NCBI RefSeq assembly: GCF_000208865.1
Contig: NC_018394.1
Location: 3,661,797-3,725,796, forward strand
Source: Neospora caninum Liverpool
Taxonomy: Eukaryota; Apicomplexa; Conoidasida; Eucoccidiorida; Sarcocystidae
Length of the DNA: 64,000 nucleotides
Direction: 5' to 3'
The notes beneath the pieces were generated by a model. That model made no database searches and was not told the origin of the DNA. It saw only the letters and a program-made list of their open reading frames with translations. A program made the translations under genes and the position numbers. This document shows, piece after piece, positions 48,001 through 60,050 of the stretch; the stretch's first letter is position 1; each line of letters starts with the position of its first letter.

Positions 48001-48382
48001 TCCACTTTCCTCCACAGTTTTTTGTCGCGTAAACGAGCCCAAACTCCATAGTGCGACAGCGCATAATTGTCTGTCTCTTACCTTCCCGAATTGCCCAGCA
48101 GAGAAAAGAGCTCGGGCACCTTCAAGGAAAGCCTGACGGAAAGCGTATTGTGCCTGGCTGACGGGGGATCTCGGATCGTGGGCGGCTACAGCGTCGGAGA
48201 AGATGAAGTGAGTCCCGCGGTCTGCAGGAGTAGGCTGCCGCATGCATGCAGCTGCTCAAAGGGTTGCCTCTCACGCCTCTGCCTTTGCGAGATCTTTTGT
48301 TTTTGTCCATCGCCGCACGTTCCTACCGCGTCGGCATCGTTCGCGTCGTGGTCCCGAGCTGTCCCAGTCGCTCCCGGGCAAG
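45032..48382. other. Divergent region: ATPase 5' end and CTR9 promoter
   Basis: Between the first confirmed exon of the minus-strand ATPase and the CTR9 ATG. The ATPase start exon must lie here. One candidate is a minus-strand piece near 45.5-45.57 kb ending at a GTAAAT donor and rich in Gly/Arg/Gln. Open frames at 46.1-46.8 kb (minus) and 47.1-48.1 kb (plus) look compositional, the latter very Phe/Ser/Arg-rich and polypyrimidine-driven, and are more likely 5' UTR or promoter than coding. Confidence 0.5.
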
Positions 48383-51300
48383 ATGGCGCAGTCCCCTTTT
48401 TCGGCCGCCGTGCGGCATCGCAACGGGAGATCCGCCAGCTTCTCCGAGCTGCTGTATCTCCCGATCAAAGACACCAACACACATGTGATCCTGCCTGCGG
48501 CGCCGCCACCGGATCTCGCGTCTTCGCGGCAGCCTGGCGAGCGCCTTTCCCGCGGCGACGACGGGGAGTTTCCGACCGGAGTCTCTGTGTTTGTGGATGA
48601 GTCCGAGTGCCGATTGATTGGCGAAATGCTCAAGCGAGAGGTCTGTGTCTTGCACCACTGGTTGGACTGCGCGCTCCACTTCCACGCGAACCACAACGCC
48701 TCTTCTTTCCTCTCGATTCTGCAAGACGCCGACTACTGCGCGAACACGGTGCTGTACTCCAACAGCGACATCTCCAACCAGCCTCTCGCGGAGCTGCCGC
48801 CCGCGCCGAGTCCCGAGACACGGCTTCGCGGCCTCCACGGCGCGTCGCACCTGACGGCAGGTCGCGAACCTGGGCCCGCGGAGGTCTCTGAGCCTGCGGA
48901 CGGCGAGCGGGCTGGATGGGATGGCGACTGGCGGGTCTTCGTGGATGCGGCGATGGCTGCCCATCACACGCACGCCGCGCTGCGCGCGCGCGACCAAGTC
49001 ACCCGCCACGAGGAACTGCTGAAGAGTGAAGAGTGGAGACAGAAAGCTGAGGCTGCCGCCGGCCTGCCTGAGGCCTCGCGGAAGAAGGGTGGCGGCGTCG
49101 ACATCCCGCTCCTGATGCGCAAAGACCCCCACCTGCTCTCGGTTAACAGTGCGGCCTTTCTGAAGATCGCCAAGGCTCTCCTTCTCAACGTCGACGCCGC
49201 GAACCCGCCAGCTGGACCGCCTGGCGCGACGACCGTCTCCGGACCTTCTGGAGGCGCAGCAGGAGCTCTAGGAGGACGAGGCCCAGGAAGTGCAGCGCCG
49301 GGAGCGCCCGGCGTCCCGCTCGACGGCGCCCCTGGGCCGCACCTGTCGCACGCCTTTGCTCTGCCCCAGGAGCAAGGAATGCTCCTGGGGCAGAGCGCAA
49401 GCGAGGTGAAGGCCGCCGAGGAACTCTTCCGATTGGCAGCTGTCCATACACCGCTCCACGCGGTGCCGCTCCTCGGGCTGGCGAGCTGCGCCGTGTACGA
49501 ACGAAGGTGGGAAGACGCCCTGCAGTACTACTGCCGCTTGATTGCCTACTCCCCGGTCCCTGACGTCCAGAGCTCGGCGTCTTCCGACCCTGTCGTGGTG
49601 AAGACGGTCGCTTCGTCTCCGCCGGTTCCCGAAGCCAAGCCGCCGTCTGCCGCCGCCAAGGGCCGTGCGGGCTTCTGTCCGAGACGCTATGCCGCGGATC
49701 TGCGCTTTGCGGCAGGAATGTGTTTTCTCCGTTTGTCTCGCCACTCCGAAGCGCGCCGAGCCTTCCAGCGCGCGGTGGCCATCGACCCCAGTCACCAAGG
49801 TGCGCTGTGTGGCCTCGCGCGCCTCGTGAAGCCCGGTCCGTCGCAGCTCGTTGACGAGCAGCAGCTTCTCCTCGCCGCTCACCGCTGCTGTCCGAGCGAC
49901 GCCTCCGTACTCCTCCAACTCGCCGCCCGCTGTCTCCTCGTCGGGGACCTGAGACAGGCAGAAAGCTTGCTCCGCGTCGCCCAGCCCCCGCCGTTCTCCC
50001 TCGAACTTCTCGCTGAGCAACGCTACCTGAAGGGTTGGCTGCTCCAGCTCCAAGGCCAGACGTGGCGAGCCGTCGGCGAGCTGCAGCGGGCGCAGCAGCT
50101 GCGGCCGCGACACCCTGCGACCGTGTTTCGACTCGCGCAGTGTCTCCTACTCCTGGGCGGAGTCGAGCGCATCATAGAGGCTCAAGGGCTTCTCGAGAGT
50201 CTGCTGCGTCTGCTTCCTCGCAGCTTCGAGGTCCGCCGGCTCATGGGATGTGCCCTGCTGGCCGAGGCCGAGCAGCGGGGCCTCTGGGCAGCCGACGGCG
50301 CAGATCGCGCGGAAAAAGACCCGTCCGGCAAAGCCGAGGGAGCGCGAGGCGGCGCCGCAAACGCAGGTCTGACCGCTTGCTTGCGGCTGTACCAGCGCGC
50401 GCTGCAGGAGTTGAAGAAGGCCGCAGAAGCGAACGAAGAGGACCCTGCCACGTGGATGCTCCTCGCCCGCTGTTACGAGTCCCTTCTCGTGACGGGCCAA
50501 GATCCGCGGTTTCAGCGCCCCTGTCTCCAGGCGTACGAAACCATTGTTCGCCTCGCTCTCGCCCAACAGCAGCTGCACGCGGGCGGGGACGAGAAGGCGC
50601 CCGCGTCGCTGGCTGGAAAGGCAGAAGTTGTCGACGACGAGGTTGCCAAAGTGGCGAGCCTCGACGACGTGTTCGCGGGGCGGGTGGCCATGCCCGAGGG
50701 TCTGCCTCTCGAGCTGCTGAACAACATGGCTGTCCTATACCTGGTTGCCAGCTACCCGAAAAAAGCCCGCCTGCTGTTGACCCGCGTCTTGGACCAGTTG
50801 ACCGCGGAGGCAAAAGAGCGCGGCGTCGGAAGCGCGGAAAAAAGAAGCGACGGCAGTCCAGGCTCGGAGGCGAAGGTGACTGGTGACCAAGGCGTAGGTG
50901 GGGCGAGTCCAGCTGACGACAAACATCTGACGAGCGGCCGCGCTGGGCCTCCTGGCGGCTCCGAAGGCGGGAAAGCCGCGGCCTATACAGCTGCGTCGAC
51001 GCTGGCGCTGAGTCAGCTCGTCGCGTTCAACCTCGCTCTCGTTCTGATGTCGATCGGGTCGTACAGCTCCGCCAGTTCATATCTCAAAGAACTGTGCGGG
51101 TCTTCGGCGTCTCCTGGAGGCGCGCGGAATCCAGGAGCGACAACGCTCGCTGTCCCCTCTGCATGGCTCCTCCGCGCGCGACTAGCTGCGGAGCGAGGAG
51201 ACATCCTCGCTGCCAAGCGCCTGTGCGAGGCTGCCAAGGCGACAGGCATCACCGCGGCTCTGAACTCCACCCCCTCCGCCCTGCGCTCCGGGGGAGCGTC

Positions 51301-54300
51301 CGCCGACGCGGCACTGACACTGGCTGAGATCTTTGTGGGGTGCGGCAAGATCGAGGCCGCGCTGACGTCTGCCTTGCGAGTGGCGGGCCTTAAGAACCGC
51401 GGGGGCGAACGCGACCCGTTCGCTCTGACCTTCGTCGCCGTGCTCCAGCGCCTCAAGGCCAAGCGCCTGCTCCAGCAACAAAGCATTGAAAAGTAAGCCG
51501 CTGGAGTTACGTATGAGATTATCTTCGCTCCCGCCGTGTCGGGAAAGAGCCAGTGACGAGCAACCCAGAAGTGACGCGCGCAGCAAACACGTGCGGAACA
51601 GGGGCGTACATGTCGTCGCGCCTCTTCACCGCTCTTCGTTTCTGAAGACCAGCGAGAATGACGAGGACATGCAAAAGGACCGGGAACAGGAAACGGCGCC
51701 TCGTACGCGCGCGTGACCGCCGTCAAAACGTATCAACCGTAGACTGTATAAAACCACTCTATACATACAGAGAGATACAGGAATGCGTTGGTGTCGCTGG
51801 AGACATGGATATGTGTGCGTGCGCTTGCGTTCCAAAATGCGTGCACGAACGTCGTAGAAGGCGTCTTCGCGGTCGCACATGTGTCACGTCTTGAACCAGC
51901 TTTTTGTCCACGTCGACTACGGGGAAAGCGCCGGTCACATGCGAAAAAGGGGGTTGACTTCTTATTTCCCCCCTCTCTCGCGGCTATGTCCTTGAATCGG
52001 TCTCGCACAGGGCTAACGGGGCGCTGGCAGAGTCCCGGTATTTCTTCACGCTCTCGCTCCAGTCCTCTCCCAGCAATTGTCACGCGGCAAACGGCCTCGC
52101 AGTCCTGCTGGCCGAGGAGAATTTGACGGTACGCTGCAGAGACGGCTGTGCAGTGACGCGGGAACCTTTGTGGCGTCAGCGGGAAGGCGCATCTTTCGTG
52201 TAGCGGCGATACCCCTGGAGTGCCGCTCCCCCAGTGTCTCGCAAGGCAGCCTCGGCGCTGGCGGAAACGAGGAATCCCTCAGGAGAACCGCGGCCTGCGT
52301 GTGGGTGCCGAGGCTCGTATGCCCGGGTCCCGTGGGGTCGTGTTTCCAGATTGTGCAGTGCGCCGTTTAGGTGCAATGCGTAGTCGTAATTTTTTTGCGC
52401 CTTTTCCCGTGGGAGCCAAGGACACCTTGTTCTTCTGTGCCGACTTTGTGGTTGCATGTTGCTGCGTTTCAAATCTGCCTCCGGTCTTCTCCCTGGTTCC
52501 AGAAAACAGCCCTGAGCATGTTGCGGCTTCTCCTCGAGTGTTCGGGATGCAACACCGAACTGAAAGCGACGATCCACACAAACTGCGGGCTCCTGCTCGC
52601 GGCGCTCGCTCTCACTGAGAGGCCCGACATCCGCCTCACGGAGGATGTGTCCAAAGCTGACCATCAGAAACTCCATCGCGTAAGAGTGATTTTGGCAGGA
52701 GGCCCGGCCTTCGCCTTTTTTATTCTGGAGCCAGGAGTCGCCGCAGACACTGCGCTTGAACGCCATAGAGAAAGAAGACTTCCGTTCGCGCCTCCCAGTC
52801 GGTTTTCCGCCCAAGAGGGAATCCCCCCAGAGTGTCTTTCGGGTCGGCAGTACGCGTCGCGTGAAGATTTACCCCTTTGCCCCAAGCTCGTTGTCGCAGC
52901 AAGTCGCAGTGCTCCACTTTCCTTTCCTGTCCTTTGCAGGCCTTTCGCCACCTGATGATCGCTCTGGAAGCTGCCCCGATGCAGAAGGATCTGTATCTCC
53001 TCATGGGGCGCCTGCTGTACGACTGCATGGTACGATTTGCGCCAATTCGGGAGCCGACTGCGGTGTCGCCTTCCCCACCGGCAGGCCGCTGGGCCGTCCC
53101 CGGCGCCGTGGCGAAGGCCCGCGCTTGAAACAGTCTCCGAGTGGCCTGTTGCACTGGAGCAGAGACCTTAACGTTGTCGTAGGCGGCGGCGCAAACCGCC
53201 CGTTCAACCCTTTGGAGCGCGGCCTCGGCGGCTCTGACACTGCGGAAAAGATTTTCGGGGGAAACCGGCGGAATTCGTTCTGTTGGCGCCGAGAGGAGTC
53301 GCGTGGGGGAGACGCGTGCGCTCTAGCAGTCGGTGGTTACAAGAAAACGGAGACTGGAGGGTCACCCGTTCAAGCAGGGGTCTTGGGCGTTGCCCGTTGT
53401 CGGCGTTTTTTCGCATGGAGGTCTTTCGTGTCGCCTTTGTGAATTTTTGCCTTGTCAGAAATTTGACGCTGCAGTTCTCCTCCTCCAGGCTGCAATGCAG
53501 CGGTGGCCAAACGACCTGCGAATTGCGTACAACTTGGTAAGCGCCCCCGATATTCTCTCTACGCTTTTAGAACAGCGAATCGACCCTAAAGTCACAGGAG
53601 AAGCGGTCGTAGTCTCGAAGTTCGCCAACCTACCTTTTCCCCCTTTCCTCTGCGTTGGAGGCTTGGCGAGAGGGTGTCGACGTCGTTGCCTGCCTTCCGT
53701 TCCCGCGCCTTCTCTCTTCGGCGTCGCAGAAAGTCGGGGAGGCTAGTCTAGCACGGCACGTGGTTTCCAGAAGAAACTGACGTACCTTAAGCCTTCGGCT
53801 TGTTGCCCGCCTCGTTCACCAAAACGGAGGTGACATTTTCTGCGTGTGTCCGACCGCCTTTTTTCCTGTGTTCGTCTCTTGCTCAGGCGGTGTGCATGGA
53901 CGCGCGCGTGTGTAGCGACTTGCGCATGCGAGACAAGATGCAGGATCCGCAAGTGATGAGAGAGTTGCTCTGCATGTGCCAAGGGATCGTGCAGATCCTG
54001 ACGCGGCTGATGTACGCCAAGCGGAGCTGGGGCCATCTCGACCCTCACGCTCTGAAACAAGTTCGACATGGTGCGTGAGCAGCCCGAGCGAAGAAACGCA
54101 CCAACCTAGCTTCGGTGGAAATGGGGCGTTCCTTGCCCAGACCCTTTAGGGCTTTTTCCACATGTGCATGTTTCGCGGTTGGCAGCATCGGTGGAGCCCG
54201 GGACCGGCCTTCTAGTGTGTCGCCGGCATGTTGTGTGCGACAGTGTCTGCTGACCGGAAGCGTGTGCGCTCCAGTGTACGCCTTTGCCTGCACGTGCACA

Positions 54301-56148
54301 CTTCTCGGGCTCAGGTATCTCGTGTCAGAGATGTCAGAGACGAACTCGTTGCGCTTCTCTCTTTTGTGTGGTCGATGCAGGGCTGTTGCCGCCGAGTGCG
54401 CTGGAGAGTCTCGAGCGGAATGCAGCGCGGTCTGACGGGACGGTGGCGATCGCCCCAGACGGTGCAGAGGAGCTGCCGAGTCTTCAGCAGCTCGAGACGC
54501 TGCTGATGAAGAGCAGGGACAAGATTCTGCCGCATTTGAAGAAAAGTTTGCCACTCATCGAACAGAACTGGAAAGAGCAACAGGTGCGTGGCGTTACCGC
54601 AACCTCCGCCCGCAGCCTCTCGTCTGTGCACCACACGCCACCGAGCGAACCGGAACCTCGCGACAGGGACGGAAAGCTCGGCTGCTTCGGAGTGTGTGTC
54701 GTGTATATTGCAGAGTATGTGCCGTCCTCAAGGCCGCACTGCATACGCACCAGCAGATGCATGCAGTGGTAGACGGGAGGGACGGGGTCTTCTCTGGATA
54801 CAGTGGCCAAGCGTGGGTGGATGCGAGGCAGGATTGCCGGCGGGACGCGTGTTTTCTATACCGATGGGAGGGCTCGGGTGGGCCCCGTGGAGCGAATGGA
54901 GGCAGCGGACGTTAGGTTGTAAGCGTGATAGATGAATGACGGTTGTCACTTGCGTTGACAGCGCGAGAGACAACGACTACTCAGATGCTGCGAGGCGTGG
55001 TTGAATTCGGTTCCCCGACTGCACGCGAGTCGTGTTTGATGTGTGTGTCTCAGGAGCGGCGGGAGGCTCAGCGCCGCGACCAGGAGGAGCTGCGGCGTTC
55101 AGCGCAGGAGAAGAAGCAACAGAAACTGCTGCAAGAAGAGGCAGAGCAAGAGAGACAGCTGGAGTTGGCGGAGCGCCTGATGTTGGAAGCGAAGGAGATT
55201 GCGGCGACTCTCCCTCTGAAGAGAGAAGAGGAGGACGGCGGAGCAGCCGGCAAGAAGCGAGGCAAGGCGGCTGCAGGCGACAAGCGGCGAGGAAAGGCTC
55301 AGGAAGACCCCGATCGAGACTTCTTAAATGACGACGAAGACGGCGAGGAGCACGTGGAGCCAGACGACGAGAGGGGTCACCGCGAAGGTCGGAAGAAGAA
55401 GAAGAAGAGACAGCGAGCCGAGGAAGGCGAAGGGGACGTGGAAGGCGAGGACGAGGACAGGCGAGAGAGAAAGAAGAGGCGCCATCGCGAGAAGGAAGAG
55501 AAGAAGAAACTTAAAAAACAGAAAAAGGAGAAGAAGAAACGCCGCCATCGGGAAGGCGGGGACGAAGAACGGCGCTCCGAAGTAGACGCTGAGGGAACGG
55601 ACGCTGAGGGAGAGAGAGCCGAAGGCGAGACAGACCAAAGGGGAGCGCATCAAGGGACGACGTATGAGGCGGAAGTCGGCGATGCAACTGCCGAGGGCGA
55701 AGAGCAAAGAGATGACATTTCGCGGGTCCCTGCGGACTCTGGAGATGGGCATGACGTCGACGAAATGGAGTCTAAAGGTGGCGTCGAGGCGGCCCACGAA
55801 TCAGTAGACGGGTCACCGAAATCCCAGGACGATCTCCCACCGGCACCGGAAGGGGATGCTTTGCCCGAGGAAGAACAACCTGGCGACGCGTACGAACCTC
55901 AAGATGGCGAAGACGCAATGAGTGATGAGGGCAAGTTGAAGAAGGCAAAGAAACACAAAAAAGATAAGAAGAAGCGGAAGAGAGAGAAGGCGAAGAAGAA
56001 GAAGCACCGGCATGAAGAAGGAAGTGATTACGAACACCAGTTCGAGGAAGCAGAGGCAGAGTTCGAAGGGAACGAGCAAGGCATTTATGATAGCGACGGT
56101 GAAGGGAACAAAAAGAGACGCGTAACCGATGAAGATGAAGCGGAGTGA
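48383..56148 (+). CDS. CTR9: CTR9, TPR subunit of the PAF1 transcription elongation complex
   Basis: Eight exons, all phases consistent: 48383-51492, 52074-52128, 52503-52679, 52940-53029, 53459-53536, 53887-54070, 54381-54583 and 55054-56148 (1663 aa). The N terminus YLPIKDTNTHVILP ... LKREVCVLHHWLDCALHFH matches the CTR9 opening (IPL.DT.EVIEL ... LK.E...L..WI.LALEYY). TPR repeats follow (LLGLASCAVYERRWEDALQYY; ADLRFAAGMCFLRLSRHSEA; ELQRAQQLRPRHPATVFRLA). The exon 1/2 junction recreates NCHAANGLAVLLAEE, the family's N.YAANGIG.VLA..G block. Exon 5 is KFDAAVLLLQAAMQRWPND. The last exon is the characteristic tail: a coiled coil of Gln/Glu/Lys (QEELRRSAQEKKQQKLLQEE) and then long Lys/Arg and Glu/Asp blocks (KKKKKR, KKRRHRE). 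CTR9 scaffolds PAF1C on RNA polymerase II and promotes histone modifications linked to elongation. The protein is longer than yeast or human CTR9 because of Ala/Gly/Pro-rich inserts between TPRs. The ATG at 48383 gives the conserved N terminus directly. Confidence 0.93.
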
Positions 56149-58704
56149 ATTAGAAGTCGCGACAGCACAAGGTGCTAGGAGACATTTGCGTCCCGAGCTG
56201 TGTCGACGCCTTGCCAGTCCCAGCAAAACGGTAACGAAGTCGGCCAGGGCACCATTTCAGGACTCGACAAGAAGCACTTTTTTTCGGTCCATGTGCAATC
56301 GTACCTTCGGGCTGTCTGGGAGAAGCGGCTAACGCGGACGCCTCGCAGTCGAGGGCAAGATTACGCGTTCGAGAAGAGGCCGAGGCCGCACCGTGGGTTT
56401 TGCGGGGGATACGTGGAGGGGACGGCGACAGGCCTGCTGAATGCGGTGTCTTGTCTGCTCGCTGGGTGTGCAGTGGGTTTGTTGGTAAGCAGAGCGTGGT
56501 GCCGAGACATGGGTACAAAGACAACAAAGTAAGAAAGTTTCGAGCCTCGAGCGAGTGGATCTTTGCGCCCATGGCGTGTAGGTTCTGCGCCGCATGACGG
56601 TACTCCAGGACAGGTTAGCGTAACCCTTGCCGGTGTATTCTCAACATGTTTCCGAGGCATGTAGTAGTATGGCCTCTCTCCCATGCCGCCACTGACGTGG
56701 CATGAGACCGGAAGGGAAGAGCTCCGTCCGTACGCTCATGGATTTGTCCAGGACTTCCTGCCGCTCAACAACGATGCCGTCTTCCAGCTTCCAATTAAAC
56801 TACATACTAAAATGAGTACACGTAAACTAGCCCACCTATAAAAGGCAACATATGAAACGTAATACACATAACTGTTTCGACGTTCCATCAGATACGTAGT
56901 ATCCTCCAAGTAGCCAAGGTACCATGTATGATATTGAAGAAATGGGGTTTTCAATCCCTATAGCACCCCAGAAACTCTGAGTAGTCGCCCTCGTGCCTCT
57001 AGATTTCTTCGCCCTTATTCACAGAAAGTCTTCAAGGTCCGCGGAGTCTGTCGAGATCGTCTTTGCGCGCATCTCTTTTTCCGGAGCTTTGCAATATACT
57101 GCATGTAAGGAAGACTCCTGAAATTCACCCCATACCTGAGCACGAAGGCGTTTTGAAATTCTTCAGTCCAGCCGGGAAAAAAAGCTACAAACACGCTAGG
57201 GCCATGCGGTGTAACAATTCCACGTCAGCAACCCTCGCTCTCATTTTTTATCCTGCAATTTGAAAGTGAAATTCAATTTTATTTATATAGTGTAAGTGGG
57301 AAGACTCCCAGTACGATGGTACTAATCGTACTAGCATCTGAGTAGTAGTTTTCCACTGTCCTCGGCAGGGGGATTACGTTTGTCGTCGCCCGCCTCGCCG
57401 ACAGATGGAAGCGAGAAACCCTCTGCCTCATTTGGGAGTACCTTCCTCGAACAAGCGAGTTTCTTTCACAGTTATGTAGTGGATTTCGCAACCACGACGA
57501 CGAGAAGCAGACGTCTCCAGTGTGGATCCTAGATGGAAACAAATTAAACCAAGGTCAGGTCATTCCAGAACACGCGCCTGGTCCGCGAAACGGCTAGAAA
57601 ACTCTCCAGTCCCGGTTCATAAGTGACACGTTCTTGCTGTGCATATAACAGTTCACAACAGGCACCCAGGGGCGCACATGTGTCCGGAGAAGATACCGGT
57701 TTGTAATTCTTTGCGTTGACCAAGCTACCGCCATCACGCGTGGCGTCGTTGTAGCTCCTACGCCTGGTCGACGTACGCGGAGTAATGGTGGTGAAAGTAG
57801 CAGTAGTCCTGCATCCCTAGCAACTGAAAAACTTCCGTCTCCCGAACAGACATGCTCTTGGTAGATAGCTGCGGAGGTGTGTGGTGTAGCACATCCACTT
57901 TTTAGTCGTCGTAACAACACCCCTTGCTGTCGCGTCTCGCAGTGGATTGTGCTGGGTCCAGTGCGTTAACACCCAAAAGCCATGGTGTACGCACCACACA
58001 CAATTGTGCAGGAAGGCTGCTGCTCCGCGCGAAATTTCACCGATCTATTTCTTTTCTCTGTTAGACGAAAAGAACCCAGGGTCCGACGGTGGTTTCGCCG
58101 AAACCGGCCCCGGCTCTTTCGGGGCTGCACACGGTAGCGTGGTGATCTGTCGCGTTCATGGGAGCGCCGCCACAGCAGTCGCTCACTAAACAGACTACAG
58201 CTCTTCTATCTTTACTAGTGGCGAAGCCGTGGATTCCACAGCTCTGCTATAAGGTTCCTTCCCCCTGGCGAGTGCGGAAACTACATATTCTGAAACGCTA
58301 TCTTTGTGTCCAAACCAATCACGTTCGCAACAATCATTCCAAAGACAAGAGACATGACTGGTGGCGTGTGCGAAGAATCCACCACTGTCCGGTTCAGTCA
58401 GCCTTTTTTGAGGAAAAATTGGATAGCAGTTCCTCGCCTGTGTATGTTCTTTTCACGGGGAGAAGTCTACTTTGGTCGTTTCTCCCGTTTGCTGATGGAA
58501 TAGAATCCGCGGAGGAGCGGTTTGTTCTCGTTCTCCCATTTTCTGTGTGTCGACGCAATTCGCCTCTCCTCCATTTTTGCCGCTGGGATATCACCGAGGG
58601 TTCTTTGCATGCTTTCTCAAGTTCCAGGTTTTGAAATAACGAGGTGAGTGACCTTTAAGTATTTTCCTTCCAGCGCATTCGTTTTCCCTTTCCTTCGCCG
58701 CACA
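56149..58704. other. Intergenic with an AT-rich, possibly organellar patch
   Basis: 3' of CTR9 and 5' of the Cys-rich gene. The patch at about 56780-56950 is AT-rich (separate entry). Frames at 57.6-58.6 kb are short or of UTR type. Nothing else can be supported. Confidence 0.5.
56780..56950 (-). other. AT-rich, membrane-protein-like patch; possible second NUMT
   Basis: On the minus strand this reads YHTWYLGYLEDTTYLMER and YVYYVSYVAFYRWASL followed by LRVLILVCSLIGSWK. The Tyr/Val/Leu-rich, hydrophobic composition and base bias differ from the flanks and resemble mitochondrially encoded proteins. I could not match it to a specific cob, cox1 or cox3 block, so it is only a candidate. A 22-nt piece (about 56891-56912) recurs with two mismatches in an intron of the condensin gene near 19.85-19.88 kb. 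Confidence 0.3.
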
Positions 58705-59677
58705 ATGAGGAGCGCTGAAAAACGTTCTTTCCTCGGATTCAGTGCCGGGGCACTGATTCTCTTCGTAACATCGCACTTTCTGGCTAGCAGTGCAGCACGG
58801 TCCGAGCTCCCCGAGGGGCCAAGCGGCAACGAAGCTGGTATGTCTCCCTCGGAGGAGTTTCTTTTCTTGAGCAGCGCGTCCGATTCCTCGGTGGCAGCTC
58901 CACAGTCGGTGACAGTGCCCCAACAGCCTACGCCCCGAAAGAGAATTGTTATTTTCTTCTCACGCCAGAGTCCAGAGTCTTCTCGCAAAGACCTGAGCAC
59001 AGGTCCGCATTACGAACGCTCAAGTTCGACAGTCGGTGGCCAAGTAAATGCGCAGTCGGACGTCGCTGAAGAACGAAAGGGACATGCAACTCCACATGCA
59101 GGTATCGGGAAAGACGCGGAGGGTTGTCTTTCCCCATCCGACCAGCGCATCATCAACGGAAGCACTCCACAATTCACACAACCGACGTTTGACGCGGCCA
59201 CCCACTCTGGGCACCCGTCCACAATGTTCTACGAAATCCTTTTCTCCTGCGGTCGCCGAACCTTCGGCAACGAGGAGAGAACGGCGATTTGTGTACAGAA
59301 CGAACTGGATGCACGAGCCGGCCAACACCTCAACCCCGGCTGCATGAGTTGCTTCGCCAAAAGCGTCGCGTGTGCCGTTTCAAACTGCAGGGGAGCCTGC
59401 ATGCTCGACACCTGCGCAGACCATTGCGTGCAGGTTCGTCCCCACGTTGCAAGTTGAAGTGCCCCGCAGCGGCCTTCATCGGGTCCGATTTTCCACCTCA
59501 AAAACGCCTCATGCACGCAGTTCTCACGTCCTGAATGTTGGGCCTTTCCGTTTGATTCTCCGTTTGATTCACAACCTAAGAGTCCCAGGTTTATATATAC
59601 ACATATATATACGTTGCTACCATATGTACCTGTTTACTCGTCGTTGCAGCCAGTTATGCGTATGGAAACCGTTCAGT

Positions 59678-59710
<33 letters not shown>

Positions 59711-60050
59711 GTATGTATTTGTGTTTCTTCGTGTACCTGCTCATATTGCTGACCGGTGGAGCCTGAAACATGTCGAGACGGATTCGACACTCGGCCGCTC
59801 GTCTTGGCTGGACAGCTTGCTGGCCCCTGCAGTTCGATGTTCTCTCTGCTCATGTGTCGGCGTTGCCACCCGAATTGGAACTGCGTGAGTTCCAGGTTGG
59901 AGTTCTGAGCCGCCTCCCTTGCGAGCGTGTGTCTTTCTGCAGTGTTCTGAGGTGCACTGCAGAGACGCGCTGTTGGCCTGCACGGAACTGCCAAGCCTCC
60001 CCCCGGCGTGCACTGAGAACAAGGTGGATTATTGGGAAATGCGGAGATAA
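58705..60050 (+). CDS. Secreted cysteine-rich protein
   Basis: Two exons, 58705-59433 and 59943-60050, phase 0 on both sides, 278 aa. The ATG at 58705 is followed by a signal sequence or anchor (SFLGFSAGALILFVTSHFLASSAA). Residues about 30-165 are Ser/Pro/Glu-rich and probably disordered. The C-terminal module is dense in cysteine: FSCGRRTFGNE, NPGCMSCFAKSVACAVSNC, RGACMLDTCADHCVQ, then across the intron CSEVHCRDALLACTEL and PPACTEN, ending KVDYWEMRR. The spacing C..C....AC....C...C..D.C...C..C....C......C suggests a compact disulphide-bonded domain in the secretory pathway. Splicing out the intron continues the Cys pattern without a gap, which strongly supports the model; reading through would end at VRPHVAS and lose four cysteines. 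I have seen similar tails on unannotated alveolate proteins but cannot name the family. It could be a surface or vacuole-exported protein. Confidence 0.7.
59677..59719. repeat. (TA)n and (TATG)n microsatellite
   Basis: About ten TA units run directly into about five TATG units. The array lies inside the single intron of the Cys-rich gene, so length change should not affect coding. Confidence 0.9.

Noticed and set aside
47073..48051. Plus-strand open frames upstream of CTR9
   Set aside because: Phe/Ser/Arg-biased translation of pyrimidine-rich sequence; fits 5' UTR or promoter and has no motif or phase link to CTR9.
57898..57912. 15-nt identity with the Thr-rich gene near 30757
   Set aside because: A 15-mer shared once in 64 kb is expected by chance, and the flanks do not align.
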